This document shows, in pieces, positions 43,352 to 51,408 of a DNA stretch of 64,000 bases. The position numbers and the translations under genes are program-made. The number at the start of each line of letters is the position of its first letter. Positions within the stretch are counted from its first letter, which is position 1. The notes beneath the pieces were generated by a model. It was not told the DNA's origin and made no database searches. It saw only the letters and a list, made by a program, of their open reading frames with translations. Origin of the DNA: Gymnodinialimonas ulvae (GTDB lineage Bacteria > Pseudomonadota > Alphaproteobacteria > Rhodobacterales > Rhodobacteraceae); NCBI RefSeq assembly GCF_037543845.1, contig NZ_JBBIFX010000002.1:186001-250000 (forward strand), in the 5' to 3' direction.

Positions 43352-43876
43352 TTAATCATCCTCGATCAGGATAATGTCGGAGGCGTCCTCCAGCTCTGGA
43401 AACAGGCTGGGGTGCGCGCCGGGGGTCGTGTTTTGCAGCGCGCGATGGGCCAGCCCGTCCTGCGCAGGCCCCGGAAACACCACCCCGAACCGGCGCATCA
43501 GTTCGCCGTGGGACCAGCCCAGATCCGACGCCTGGCACAAGCGCGCGGCGGTGGTGAGGCAATAGAGCGCCAGATCGCCGCCGCGTTCGCGAAACGTGTA
43601 GCCATGATGGGCAAGACGCTCTTGCAGATCGTCCCAGCTTCCGGCGCTGGCCAGATCAACTGCGAGGAGGGCGCGGAGCGGCCCGAGGAGGGGCTGAGCC
43701 GGGCGCGCCTCCGCCCGGTCGGGTGCCGGTGCAGCCGCGCCGGGATCGCGCAGCGCCTGAACCAGCAGCAGATGCGCGAAGGTGGCGGGCGACATGCCAT
43801 GGGCCTGCGCACGGCGGCGCAGGGTTGCGGTGGCCTCGGGTGGCAGGCTGATCAAAAGGGGGGCGGACATATCCAT
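43352..43876 (-). CDS. Unknown protein with ribbon-helix-helix-like N-terminus
   Basis: A 174-residue soluble protein. The start (LLISLPPEATATLRRRAQAHGMSPATFAHLLLVQAL) looks like a ribbon-helix-helix DNA-binding fold, followed by a Pro/Ala linker. The second half (LQERLAHHGYTFRERGGDLALYCLTTAARLCQASDLGWSHGELMRRFGVVFPG) is similar in flavour to a segment seen near relaxase ends and conserved in Rhodobacterales. The C-terminus is very acidic. It is convergent with the DUF4139 gene. Function unknown. Confidence 0.65.
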   Translation of the reverse strand: MDMSAPLLISLPPEATATLRRRAQAHGMSPATFAHLLLVQALRDPGAAAPAPDRAEARPAQPLLGPLRALLAVDLASAGSWDDLQERLAHHGYTFRERGGDLALYCLTTAARLCQASDLGWSHGELMRRFGVVFPGPAQDGLAHRALQNTTPGAHPSLFPELEDASDIILIEDD

Positions 43877-43915
43877 GCCGCCATTGCGCGCGATTCTGGT
43901 TAAAGTGACGTGAAC

Positions 43916-44446
43916 TCAGCCTTCGACGGCGGCTTGCAGCCGGGATAGCCCGCGCTCGTAATCCGCACCTACCATGCCATCCATCAACAGCCCGAACCAC
44001 CGCCCGATGGGACCGCTGCCCATATCCGCGTCGAGCCCCCAGGTCACCCGCGTGCCAGAGCCGTCGGGGTCGAGTTGCCACCAGGCCCGGGCCGTGCCCA
44101 TGTCGCCGAAATCCAGATCCGTCGTGACGCGCTCGTTCTCCACTATCTCCACGATTTCCTGGCGACCGTTGCCGACGTTGGGATGATCCGATGTCCATTC
44201 CATCACGTTGCCCACACCCGTGTCGGGGCCGGAATACGCCACCTGCATATCCGGGTCGAGATCCCCCCAGGGCGACCAAGCGGCGAAGGCCTGAAGCGAG
44301 CTGACGTGGGGAAACACCGCTTCGGGCGGGGCGTCGACGATCAATTCGCGCTCGACGATGACGTGGCGCGGCAGGAAGAAGCCCGCAATCAGGGCAAGGG
44401 CGACAATTGCCACAAGCCCGAAGAGGATGTTCCGAAGCAGACGCAT
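43916..44446 (-). CDS. SRPBCC (START-like) domain membrane-anchored protein
   Basis: A 176-residue protein with an N-terminal helix (MRLLRNILFGLVAIVALALIAGFFLP) followed by a Bet v1/START-like SRPBCC domain (REIVDAPPEAVFPHVSSLQAFAAWSPWGDLDPDM...GTRVTWGLDADM). Such domains bind hydrophobic ligands or help fatty-acid/polyketide chemistry. The ATG at 44446 gives the expected length; an in-frame ATG 14 codons earlier is a weak alternative. No clear partner gene. Confidence 0.82.
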   Translation of the reverse strand: MRLLRNILFGLVAIVALALIAGFFLPRHVIVERELIVDAPPEAVFPHVSSLQAFAAWSPWGDLDPDMQVAYSGPDTGVGNVMEWTSDHPNVGNGRQEIVEIVENERVTTDLDFGDMGTARAWWQLDPDGSGTRVTWGLDADMGSGPIGRWFGLLMDGMVGADYERGLSRLQAAVEG

Positions 44447-44525
44447 GATGCCCTCCCAAGCCGATCGGTCCGGGGGGAAGGATACCATAGGTTGCAGGAT
44501 TTTGCGAAACGCGCGACCCGAGGGC

Positions 44526-44837
44526 TCAGAACCGTTCGGCGCGCAGCACTTCGCAATCGCTGACCGTGATCACCCCGATGTGCTTTTCGACAACAGCGAA
44601 GGCCTTGTTGAGCAGGTCGTCGATCTTGTCGGGGGCGATGATGCACACGACCTGCACCATGCCTGTGCCGCGCCCGATCTGGCCCTCACGGGTCCAATTG
44701 CCGGAGCGTCCGCCACCGGCCAGCACGGGCAGCACGGAATAGCCGCTGACACCCGCGCGGTCCATCGCGTCGGTCAGGCGGGATTGCATCACTGCTTCGA
44801 TGATCACGGCCACGCGTTTTGCCTTGTGGGTATCCAT
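44526..44837 (-). CDS. PII-like protein of SbtB type
   Basis: A 103-residue protein with the PII ferredoxin-like fold: a beta1 KRVAVIIEAVMQSRL, a T-loop region around GGGRSGNWTREGQIG, and a C-terminal VEKHIGVITVSDCEVLR strand. The T-loop uridylylation tyrosine of GlnB is absent, so it belongs to the PII-like group next to SbtA-type bicarbonate transporters. It lies one base after the SbtA-like gene, so it probably senses adenylates or carbon status and gates the transporter. The redox R-loop cysteine pair of cyanobacterial SbtB is not seen. Confidence 0.83.
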   Translation of the reverse strand: MDTHKAKRVAVIIEAVMQSRLTDAMDRAGVSGYSVLPVLAGGGRSGNWTREGQIGRGTGMVQVVCIIAPDKIDDLLNKAFAVVEKHIGVITVSDCEVLRAERF

Positions 44838-44838
44838 A

Positions 44839-45819
44839 TCAGCCTCCGGTCACAAAGGTGGCAATCGCAAGATAAAGCGGGATGCCGAGTGTCAGGTTGA
44901 AGGGGAAGGTCACGCCGAGCGACAGGGTCAGGTAGATCGACGGATTGGCTTCGGGCAGGGCCACGCGCATGGCGGCGGGCACTGCGATATACGATGCCGA
45001 GGCCGACAGCGTCATGAACAGGACGACGCCGCCGGGGCTGAGGCCCAAAAGCACTCCGGCCAGAAGCCCGAAGGTCGAGCCGACCACCGGCATGACGACA
45101 CCAAAGAGGAACAGGCCTGGCTTCAGCACTCCGCGCGCCTCGCGCAGGCCACGACCCGCGACAAGCCCCATGTCCAGCAGGAACAGGCACAAGACGCCCT
45201 GGAATGGGGTGACGATGAAGGGCGCGATCAGATCAAGGCCGTCCGCCCCGGTGATCACGCCGATCACGAAAGAGCCGACCAGCAACACGATGGACCCGTT
45301 CAGCAGGATCTCTCGCATCAGCCCAGCGTCCATCTCGGCGGCGCCTTTGTCGAAGCGCGCAATCAGCCACAGCGCCGACAGGATCGCGGGTGCCTCCATC
45401 ACAGCGGCGACGGCCACCATGTAGCCCTCCGATGAAAGGCCCGCGCTTTGCACGACGGAGGTTGCGGCCACGAACGTCACGATGGAGATTGAGCCGTAAT
45501 GTCCTGCGACGGCGGCGGCATCCGTCACCGAAAGGCCGGTCATGACACGCAGAAGCGCGAAGGCCACCATCGGGATCGCGAAAGACAGGACCAACCCCGC
45601 CACAAGCGAAAGAACAAGTGTCGTGTCGATGCCGTTGTCGGCCACGGCCGCCCCGCCTTTGAAGCCGATGGCGAAGAGCAGGTAGATCGACATGCCCTTG
45701 GCGACCGCTTCGGGGATCGACAGGTCCGACCGGGCAAAGGCGGCCAGGACGCCAAGCGCGAAAAAAAGGATGATCGGCGACAGCAGATTGTCGGCGGCCA
45801 GCGCCAGCATGCCCTCCAT
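44839..45819 (-). CDS. Sodium-dependent bicarbonate transporter, SbtA family
   Basis: A 326-residue polytopic membrane protein with ten hydrophobic segments in two repeats (LLSPIILFFALGVLAAFARSDLSIPEAVAKGMSIYLLFAIGFKGG; FVIGVITGADGLDLIAPFIVTPFQGVLCLFLLDMGLVAGRGL), the SbtA fold first seen in cyanobacteria. With a beta carbonic anhydrase upstream and a PII-like gene downstream it makes a compact inorganic-carbon module. GGAGACACC before the ATG supports the start. Substrate is presumed HCO3- with Na+; not shown by sequence alone. Confidence 0.87.
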   Translation of the reverse strand: MEGMLALAADNLLSPIILFFALGVLAAFARSDLSIPEAVAKGMSIYLLFAIGFKGGAAVADNGIDTTLVLSLVAGLVLSFAIPMVAFALLRVMTGLSVTDAAAVAGHYGSISIVTFVAATSVVQSAGLSSEGYMVAVAAVMEAPAILSALWLIARFDKGAAEMDAGLMREILLNGSIVLLVGSFVIGVITGADGLDLIAPFIVTPFQGVLCLFLLDMGLVAGRGLREARGVLKPGLFLFGVVMPVVGSTFGLLAGVLLGLSPGGVVLFMTLSASASYIAVPAAMRVALPEANPSIYLTLSLGVTFPFNLTLGIPLYLAIATFVTGG

Positions 45820-45885
45820 GGAGGTGTCTCCTATACCGTCGGTTGTCTGAGGCGGGCTTTACGGGCGTGGAGGCGGTGGTGCAAG

Positions 45886-46536
45886 TCAGGCCCGCGCGAA
45901 ATGGCGGATCTTTCCGTCGAAGGTTTCAAGATCCATGTCGGCGATATCCGCCCAAAGCCCATGCAGGCTAAGCGTACCGGCGTCGACCGCCGCTTTCACG
46001 AAGGGATACCCCAGGAGGTTCTCGAGGCTGACATGGATGCCCTCCTTTTCAAGCGCGGTCTGGCGGTCGGCGGGATCCTTGATATCGGACACCGCCTTGA
46101 AACCGGGCCGCAGCACGTCGAGCCAACGGCCAATCAGGCTGGCGTCGTCCTCGAATTCTTCCGCTTCGCCCTCGCACATCGCGATACACCCCGCCACGCC
46201 ACCGCAGCGCGAATGGCCCATGACGAGGATATGTTCCACCTTCAGGTGTCTGACCGCAAATTCCACCGCCGCGCCCGTGCCGTGATGGTTCCCGTCGGGC
46301 GTGTAGGGCGGCACAAGATTGGCGATGTTGCGGTGCACGAACAGCTCACCTGTGCGTTGCCCGAAGACAGAATTGATGGCCACACGGCTGTCGCAACAGG
46401 CAATCACCATGGCCTTGGGGTGCTGGCCTTCCTCGGCCAGTTTCCGGAACCAGTCCCGATTTTCCGGGAAGCTGGTTTCTTTCCAGTCGTTATACCGCTC
46501 GAGCAGGTAGTCGGGCAGGGATTTCACACGGTGCAT
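45886..46536 (-). CDS. Beta-type carbonic anhydrase
   Basis: A 216-residue enzyme interconverting CO2 and bicarbonate. Zinc ligands are C47 (in CCDSR, with the catalytic dyad D49-R51) and H108, C111 in MGHSRCGG; HRNIANLVPPY and GTGAAVEFAV complete the family pattern. It precedes the SbtA-like gene by 66 bp on the same strand, an arrangement that fits local CO2/HCO3- handling. Start ATG follows GGAGACGCGCG. Confidence 0.95.
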   Translation of the reverse strand: MHRVKSLPDYLLERYNDWKETSFPENRDWFRKLAEEGQHPKAMVIACCDSRVAINSVFGQRTGELFVHRNIANLVPPYTPDGNHHGTGAAVEFAVRHLKVEHILVMGHSRCGGVAGCIAMCEGEAEEFEDDASLIGRWLDVLRPGFKAVSDIKDPADRQTALEKEGIHVSLENLLGYPFVKAAVDAGTLSLHGLWADIADMDLETFDGKIRHFARA

Positions 46537-46703
46537 CGCGCGTCTCCGGGGTCATTCAACCTCCGGTTTAGCGGAAATTCCAATCAAATTGCAGCCGCTT
46601 TCTGCAGCGCGTTAAAGGGTTTCTTCAGCACACTTCGTGATGGTGGCCCCGTATCCCTTTCGGGGGCGTCCTGTGGTGGGGGCGAAACTATGGAGCGAGT
46701 GGA

Positions 46704-47108
46704 ATGGTACGGAGCAATGGGGTCGGGGTGGCCCTTGAAATTACATCGTTATCGATGGAGGAACCCGCGCGGTTTGATCCCGAATGTCTGGAAGACCTGT
46801 GCCGCCGGATTGGCGAAGTGCGCGCCGAAGCCGAAGTGGCGTTGGCCTTGCACCGCATATCGGAAGGCCTGCCAAAGCTGCTTGGCTTGCTGGATCAGGA
46901 TGAACAAACCTTCCTGAGCGAAGTGGATCAGGTCGCCCGCGATGCGAAGTTGATCGGAATGTCGACCCTGTCGCGTGTGGCGCATTCGGTCCTCGACAAC
47001 TTTTCGCGCGCCGATCCCGTGGCGCTGTCTGCGACGCTTGCGCGGCTTGAACGGGTCGGGGAACGCTCGATCCACGCGGTCTGGGATCTGGAGGATCTTT
47101 CCGGCTGA
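46704..47108 (+). CDS. Small helical protein resembling a degenerate Hpt domain
   Basis: A 134-residue all-helical protein divergent from the carbonic anhydrase gene. The middle (DQVARDAKLIGMSTLSRVAHSVLDNF) aligns by spacing with the phosphotransfer helix of Hpt domains, which have HxxKGxxxxxG there, but the phospho-accepting histidine position is aspartate. It could be a pseudo-Hpt that only docks a response regulator, or an unrelated four-helix bundle. No kinase or regulator gene adjoins. Start at 46704 has GGAGCGAG upstream; 46755 is an alternative. Confidence 0.6.
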   Translation: MVRSNGVGVALEITSLSMEEPARFDPECLEDLCRRIGEVRAEAEVALALHRISEGLPKLLGLLDQDEQTFLSEVDQVARDAKLIGMSTLSRVAHSVLDNFSRADPVALSATLARLERVGERSIHAVWDLEDLSG

Positions 47109-47168
47109 ACCCACCTTGCGGAGCGGCTGGCAAACGTTACCCTGCGCGCATCTGAAAGAGGTGCGAGC

Positions 47169-48560
47169 ATGTCATTCAAATTCGCCGAAGACGGAACCGG
47201 CGCGCTTCGTATTGTTCTGGTCGGATCCGAAACACTGGATCGCGACCTCTCCGTTCTGTCCGATGCGCAGCGGGCCTGGGCGGAAACCCATGGCTTCACT
47301 GGCGCGTTGGGCCAATCCCTGACCCTGCCCGAGGACGGGGCATCAGGTGCGCTTGCCGGCGCTTTGATCGGGCGCGGCACAGCAGGGGCCCGGGCGCGCA
47401 AACGGTTTGCCGAAGGTGCCGCGATTGCGTCTTTGCCTGAAGCAACATTCGCAATTGAAAATGCCCCCGACGCACAGGCCGATGTGGATGAGATTGCCCT
47501 AGGCTACCTTCTATCGCTTTATCGGTTCGACCGCTATCGCCGCCAATCCACCTCCAAGGCGCAGCTGGTCGCGCCCGCAAGGTGCGATGCCGATCACCTG
47601 CACCGCGTTGCCGCCGCCGAGGCGCTGACCCGGGATCTGATCAACACGCCTGCCGAAGATATGGGGCCCGACGCGCTGGAAGACGCGGTACGCGGACTGG
47701 CAGCGGAGTTTGGCGCGCAGGTTGCAACGGTCGAAGGCGATGACCTGAAGGGGCAGAATTTCCCGCTGATCCATACGGTCGGGCGTGCGGCCGCCAAGGC
47801 GCCGCGTCTGATCGAGATGACGTGGGGCGATGATGGCCCGGCCCTGACCCTGGTGGGCAAAGGTGTGTGTTTCGACACCGGCGGGCTGAACCTGAAGCCC
47901 GGCGCGTCGATGGGGTTGATGAAGAAGGATATGGGCGGCGCTGCCAACGTGCTTGGTCTGGCGCGGATGATCATGGCGGGCGGCCTGAGCTATCGTCTGC
48001 GGGTGCTGATCCCGGCAGTTGAGAACAACGTCGCGGGCAATGCGTTTCGCCCCGGTGACATCTATACCGCTCGCAACGGCCTGACGGTCGAGATCAACAA
48101 TACCGATGCCGAGGGGCGCCTGGTTCTGGCCGATGCGCTGGCCTACGGGGCCGAGGCCGCGCCCGATCTGATGATCTGTATGGCCACTCTGACCGGCGCG
48201 GCGCGGGTCGCCGTTGGTCCCGATATCGCGCCGTTCTATACCGACGACGACGCGTTGGCCGGGGCGTTGGCACATGCGTCGATCCGCGTCGCCGACCCGG
48301 TTTGGCGCCTTCCGTTTCACGACGCGTACGAGCCGATGATTGAGCCCGGAATTGCCGATCTCGACAATGCGCCATCGGGCGGCATGGCGGGCTCGATCAC
48401 AGCGGCGCTGTTCCTGCGCCGGTTCGCCGATGTGCCGCGCTTTGCCCATTTTGATGTCTATGGCTGGCAAAGGGCCAATGCGCCTGCCCGTCCGAAGGGG
48501 GGCGTTGGGCAAGGTATCCGCGCCTTGTTCCACGCGTTGCCGGAGGTGCTGACGCCATGA
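47169..48560 (+). CDS. Leucyl aminopeptidase (M17 family)
   Basis: A 463-residue metalloaminopeptidase. The N-terminal domain is divergent, and the catalytic domain has TLVGKGVCFDTGGLNLKPG, MKKDMGGAANVLGLA, VENNVAGNAFRPGDIYTARNG and NTDAEGRLVLADAL, with metal ligands (K, D, D, D, E) in their normal places. It trims N-terminal residues from peptides in the cytoplasm. GAAAGAG precedes the ATG and the gene overlaps the NlpC gene by four bases, so peptide and cell-wall peptide recycling may be coupled. Confidence 0.93.
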   Translation: MSFKFAEDGTGALRIVLVGSETLDRDLSVLSDAQRAWAETHGFTGALGQSLTLPEDGASGALAGALIGRGTAGARARKRFAEGAAIASLPEATFAIENAPDAQADVDEIALGYLLSLYRFDRYRRQSTSKAQLVAPARCDADHLHRVAAAEALTRDLINTPAEDMGPDALEDAVRGLAAEFGAQVATVEGDDLKGQNFPLIHTVGRAAAKAPRLIEMTWGDDGPALTLVGKGVCFDTGGLNLKPGASMGLMKKDMGGAANVLGLARMIMAGGLSYRLRVLIPAVENNVAGNAFRPGDIYTARNGLTVEINNTDAEGRLVLADALAYGAEAAPDLMICMATLTGAARVAVGPDIAPFYTDDDALAGALAHASIRVADPVWRLPFHDAYEPMIEPGIADLDNAPSGGMAGSITAALFLRRFADVPRFAHFDVYGWQRANAPARPKGGVGQGIRALFHALPEVLTP

Positions 48561-49393
48561 ATGACCCCCGCATGACCCCGTCCAACGGGATTGTGGCCCA
48601 TGCGTCCCTGAAAGGCGTGGTGGAGGCCGAGCGTTACACCGAGGGCCGCGTGATGATGGTGCAGCAGCCCATCGCCAACATCACCGATCAACCCCGCGGC
48701 ATGCGCACCAGTCAGCTGGTCTTTGGCGAGCGGTTTCTGGTGTTGGACACGGCGGACGGGTTCGCGTTCGGCCAATCCGAGAAGGATGGCTATGTCGGTT
48801 ACATGCTGGCAGGGGCGCTGACGGGGCTTGAGCCCGCAACCCATTGGGTCATTTCGCCCGCGACACATCTTTATCCCAAGCCGAACCTCAAGGCCCCGCC
48901 GGATGTGTGCCTCTATTTCGGCAGTCAGGTGAAGGTGTCCGGCGAAAAGGGCGATTTCAAGCGGATCCACACGGGCCATTTCATGCCCGCGCAACACCTG
49001 ATGCCGATCAAGGCGCGGTTTGCGGACCCGGTGGGCATCGGTGATCTGTTTCTGGGAACGCCGTATCTTTGGGGCGGGACCAGCCGGTGGGGTATTGATT
49101 GCTCGGGGCTGGTGCAGGCCTGCTTGCTGGCGTGCGGCATCGCCTGCCCGCGGGACAGTGATCAGCAGGAAGCGGCGCTAGGAGAAGTCATCGCCCCGGA
49201 CGAGCCGTTGAAGCGGGGCGATTTGATCTTCTGGAAGGGGCATGTCGGCCTGATGGCCAGTGACCGGATGCTGCTGCACGCCAACGCGCATCACATGGCG
49301 GTCGCCTATGAGCCGTTGAAAGACGCCGCTGCCCGGATCGAAGCGAGCGAATTCGGCCCGATTACCGCGCGGAAGCGGCTGCCGCTGCCCTAG
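48557..49393 (+). CDS. NlpC/P60-family peptidase with SH3-like domains
   Basis: A 278-residue protein of the C40 family. Two SH3-like segments (about residues 20-90 and 95-145) precede the catalytic domain, with nucleophile cysteine in WGIDCSGLVQACL, histidine in KGHVGLM and third polar residue near LHANAHHM. It probably cuts gamma-D-glutamyl-diamino acid bonds in muropeptides. No signal peptide is present, so it may act on recycled peptides in the cytoplasm, next to an aminopeptidase that could finish the job. Confidence 0.9.
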   Translation: MNDPRMTPSNGIVAHASLKGVVEAERYTEGRVMMVQQPIANITDQPRGMRTSQLVFGERFLVLDTADGFAFGQSEKDGYVGYMLAGALTGLEPATHWVISPATHLYPKPNLKAPPDVCLYFGSQVKVSGEKGDFKRIHTGHFMPAQHLMPIKARFADPVGIGDLFLGTPYLWGGTSRWGIDCSGLVQACLLACGIACPRDSDQQEAALGEVIAPDEPLKRGDLIFWKGHVGLMASDRMLLHANAHHMAVAYEPLKDAAARIEASEFGPITARKRLPLP

Positions 49394-49734
49394 GCGTCGA
49401 CGGCGCGGATCAGTTTGCGTTCCAGAACCCGCAGCACGGTCTTGAGGTCATGCCCGCGTTTCAGGATGCGCCCGTCCATGCCGATCACGGCATATTGCCC
49501 CTGCTTGTCACGCAGTTTCGGACGTTTTTCGATCCGATAGAGCGGGTGTTCAGCCGTTCGCCGGAAGATTGAGAACACCGCCACATCGGTCAGATGGCTG
49601 ATCCCGTAATCCCGCCATTCACCCGCCGCGACCATGCGCCCGTACAGGCCCATGATGGGACCAAGCTCCGTGCGATGAAACGCGACCTGATTTTGGGAGG
49701 AGGAGGGGCCTGTCGGCTGAAAGTGCATCACCAT
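49390..49734 (-). CDS. DUF2794 protein
   Basis: A 114-residue conserved alphaproteobacterial protein with QVAFHRTELGPIMGLYGRMVAAGEWRDYGISHL and PLYRIEKRPKLRDKQGQYAVIGMDGRILKRGHDLKTVLRVLERKL, the DUF2794 pattern. No function is known. Its stop overlaps that of the convergent NlpC gene. Two ATGs two codons apart are possible starts and neither has a clear ribosome site. Confidence 0.85.
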   Translation of the reverse strand: MVMHFQPTGPSSSQNQVAFHRTELGPIMGLYGRMVAAGEWRDYGISHLTDVAVFSIFRRTAEHPLYRIEKRPKLRDKQGQYAVIGMDGRILKRGHDLKTVLRVLERKLIRAVDA

Positions 49735-49780
49735 GTGGCGATGGTGGGCGCGAAGTTGGTGGGGGTCAAGCGTGGGAACG

Positions 49781-49811
49781 AAAAAAGGCCCCGCAGCGTC
49801 GCGGAGCCTTT
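49781..49811 (-). terminator. Rho-independent terminator of ilvE
   Basis: Read leftward, AAAGGCTCCGC pairs with GCGGGGCCTTT across GACGCT and is followed by a run of T. It lies 23 bp past the ilvE stop. Confidence 0.85.
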
Positions 49812-49833
49812 CGGTCTTTATGGGTGGGCAGGT

Positions 49834-50703
49834 TTATGCCCGCACCAGATTCTCGTAGCTCTGCGCGATATCGCGGGTCATGGCGCCGACTTCGAAGTTG
49901 TAGTCGCCAATCTGGCCCACCGGCGTGACTTCGGCGGCGGTGCCGGTCAGCCAGCATTGCTCGAAGCCTTCCAGCTCTTCGGGCATGATGTGGCGCTCGT
50001 GGACCTTCACCTGCTTGTCTTCCAGCATGCCGATCACGGTCTGGCGGGTGATGCCGTTGAGGAAGCAATCGGCGGTGGGGGTGTGCACCTCTCCGTCCTT
50101 GACGAAGAAGATGTTCGCGCCCGTCGCCTCCGCCACATAGTTGCGGTAATCCATGAACAGCGCATCCGAGCAGCCTTTGGCCTCTGCCGCGTGCTTGGAG
50201 GTGGTGCAGATCATGTAAAGGCCGGCGGCCTTGGCATGGACCGGGATCGTCTCGGGCGAGGGGCGTTTCCAACGCGAAATATCAAGCTTTGCGCCCTTCA
50301 TCTTGGCGTCGCCGTAATAGCTCCCCCATTCCCAGGCGGCGATGGCCAGGCGCACCGGGTTCTTGGACGAGCTGACCCCCATATCTTCGCCCGCGCCACG
50401 CCAGGCGACGGCGCGCACATAGGCATCGGTCAGCTTGTTGGCCTTCATGACCTCGTATTTCGCGGCCTCGATTTCATCAACCGTCCATGGGATTTCGAAA
50501 TCGATGCAGGACGCGGAGTAGTGCAGCCGCTCGGAATGGCGGCGGGATTCGAAGATCTTGCCATTATAGGCGCGCTCCCCCTCGAACACGCTTGAGGCGT
50601 AATGCATTGCATGGGTCAGAAGGTGTACGTTGGCATCGCGCCAATCGATCAGCTTGCCGTCCATCCAGATGTGACCGTCGCGGTCATCATAGGCTCCAGC
50701 CAT
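49834..50703 (-). CDS. ilvE: Branched-chain amino acid aminotransferase
   Basis: A 289-residue class IV PLP transaminase that finishes leucine, isoleucine and valine. It has HLLTHAMHYASSVFEGERAYNG, the RGVGEDMG-like RAVAWRGAGEDMG, the lysine region VHAKAAGLYM and FLNGITRQTVIGML and TGTAAEVTPV. The ATG at 50703 (MAGAYDDRDGHIW) has GGAAGGGACC upstream. The gene is divergent from petP, and the gap holds an 8-bp inverted repeat. Confidence 0.95.
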   Translation of the reverse strand: MAGAYDDRDGHIWMDGKLIDWRDANVHLLTHAMHYASSVFEGERAYNGKIFESRRHSERLHYSASCIDFEIPWTVDEIEAAKYEVMKANKLTDAYVRAVAWRGAGEDMGVSSSKNPVRLAIAAWEWGSYYGDAKMKGAKLDISRWKRPSPETIPVHAKAAGLYMICTTSKHAAEAKGCSDALFMDYRNYVAEATGANIFFVKDGEVHTPTADCFLNGITRQTVIGMLEDKQVKVHERHIMPEELEGFEQCWLTGTAAEVTPVGQIGDYNFEVGAMTRDIAQSYENLVRA

Positions 50704-50757
50704 GGTCCCTTCCTCTCCTCGGTTAACCCGCTTCCACTCGGGTGCGCTTTCCAAAAA

Positions 50758-50797
50758 TTGCGTAAGTTGGGTCCGTATCGGACATAAAATTACGCAA
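50758..50797. promoter_or_regulatory. TTGCGTAA inverted repeat in the ilvE-petP gap
   Basis: TTGCGTAA (50758-50765) and TTACGCAA (50790-50797) are perfect inverted copies 24 bases apart, 55 bp upstream of the ilvE start. A Lrp/AsnC- or MarR-like regulator could bind here; PetP itself, encoded next door, is a candidate. Confidence 0.45.
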
Positions 50798-50892
50798 AAG
50801 GCCAGTTTGGCTACCAATTGATTCTTGGAAAGTCAACAAGGCTGACATAAACTGACCAAAACCGGCTGGACCGGTGAGCGAAGGGACAGATC

Positions 50893-51405
50893 ATGGCCGA
50901 GCGCGGCGCAGGCGGAGCAATGGCGCGGGGGGAGACCCTGCTGTTTCTCACCGATGATCAATTGCGGCGCGGGATCGAGGCAATGTTCTTCGCGTATCGC
51001 GGCTTCACCGCCGATCCCGACCGGATCCTGACCGAAAAGGGCTATGGTCGCGCGCATCATCGGGCGGTTCATTTCATCAACCGAACGCCGGGCACGACGG
51101 TCAACAACCTGCTCGCCATCCTTGGCGTAACCAAGCAGTCGCTTAACCGGGTGTTGCGGACATTGGTAGACGACGGGCTGGTGGAGGCCCGCGTCGGCAC
51201 GCGTGACAAACGCGAGCGGCATCTGCATCTGACGGAAGCGGGCAAGGCACTGGAACAGGCCTTGTCGGAAGCGCAGCGCAACCGCATGCGCGTGGCCTTT
51301 CGCAATGCCGGGCCGGAAGCGGTGCAGGGGTTTCGCGCCGTCTTGGAAGAGATGATGGACCCCGAGATGCGCCGACAGTACCTTGATGGCGTGGATCAGG
51401 GATAA
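50893..51405 (+). CDS. petP: MarR-family regulator PetP
   Basis: A 170-residue winged-helix regulator with HHRAVHFINRTPGTTVNNLLAILGVTKQSLNRVLRTLVDDGLVEAR and RERHLHLTEAGKALE, the MarR fold. Paired with an OmpR-type regulator three bases downstream, it matches petP-petR of Rhodobacter capsulatus, where PetR is reported necessary for cytochrome bc1 gene expression. Ligand unknown. AAGGGACAG precedes the ATG. petABC itself is not in this window. Confidence 0.87.
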   Translation: MAERGAGGAMARGETLLFLTDDQLRRGIEAMFFAYRGFTADPDRILTEKGYGRAHHRAVHFINRTPGTTVNNLLAILGVTKQSLNRVLRTLVDDGLVEARVGTRDKRERHLHLTEAGKALEQALSEAQRNRMRVAFRNAGPEAVQGFRAVLEEMMDPEMRRQYLDGVDQG

Positions 51406-51408
51406 AGC

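Noticed and set aside
45499..46917. A 472-codon frame opposite the SbtA-like and carbonic anhydrase genes.
   Set aside because: Antisense shadow of two well-supported genes; the translation shows no domain.
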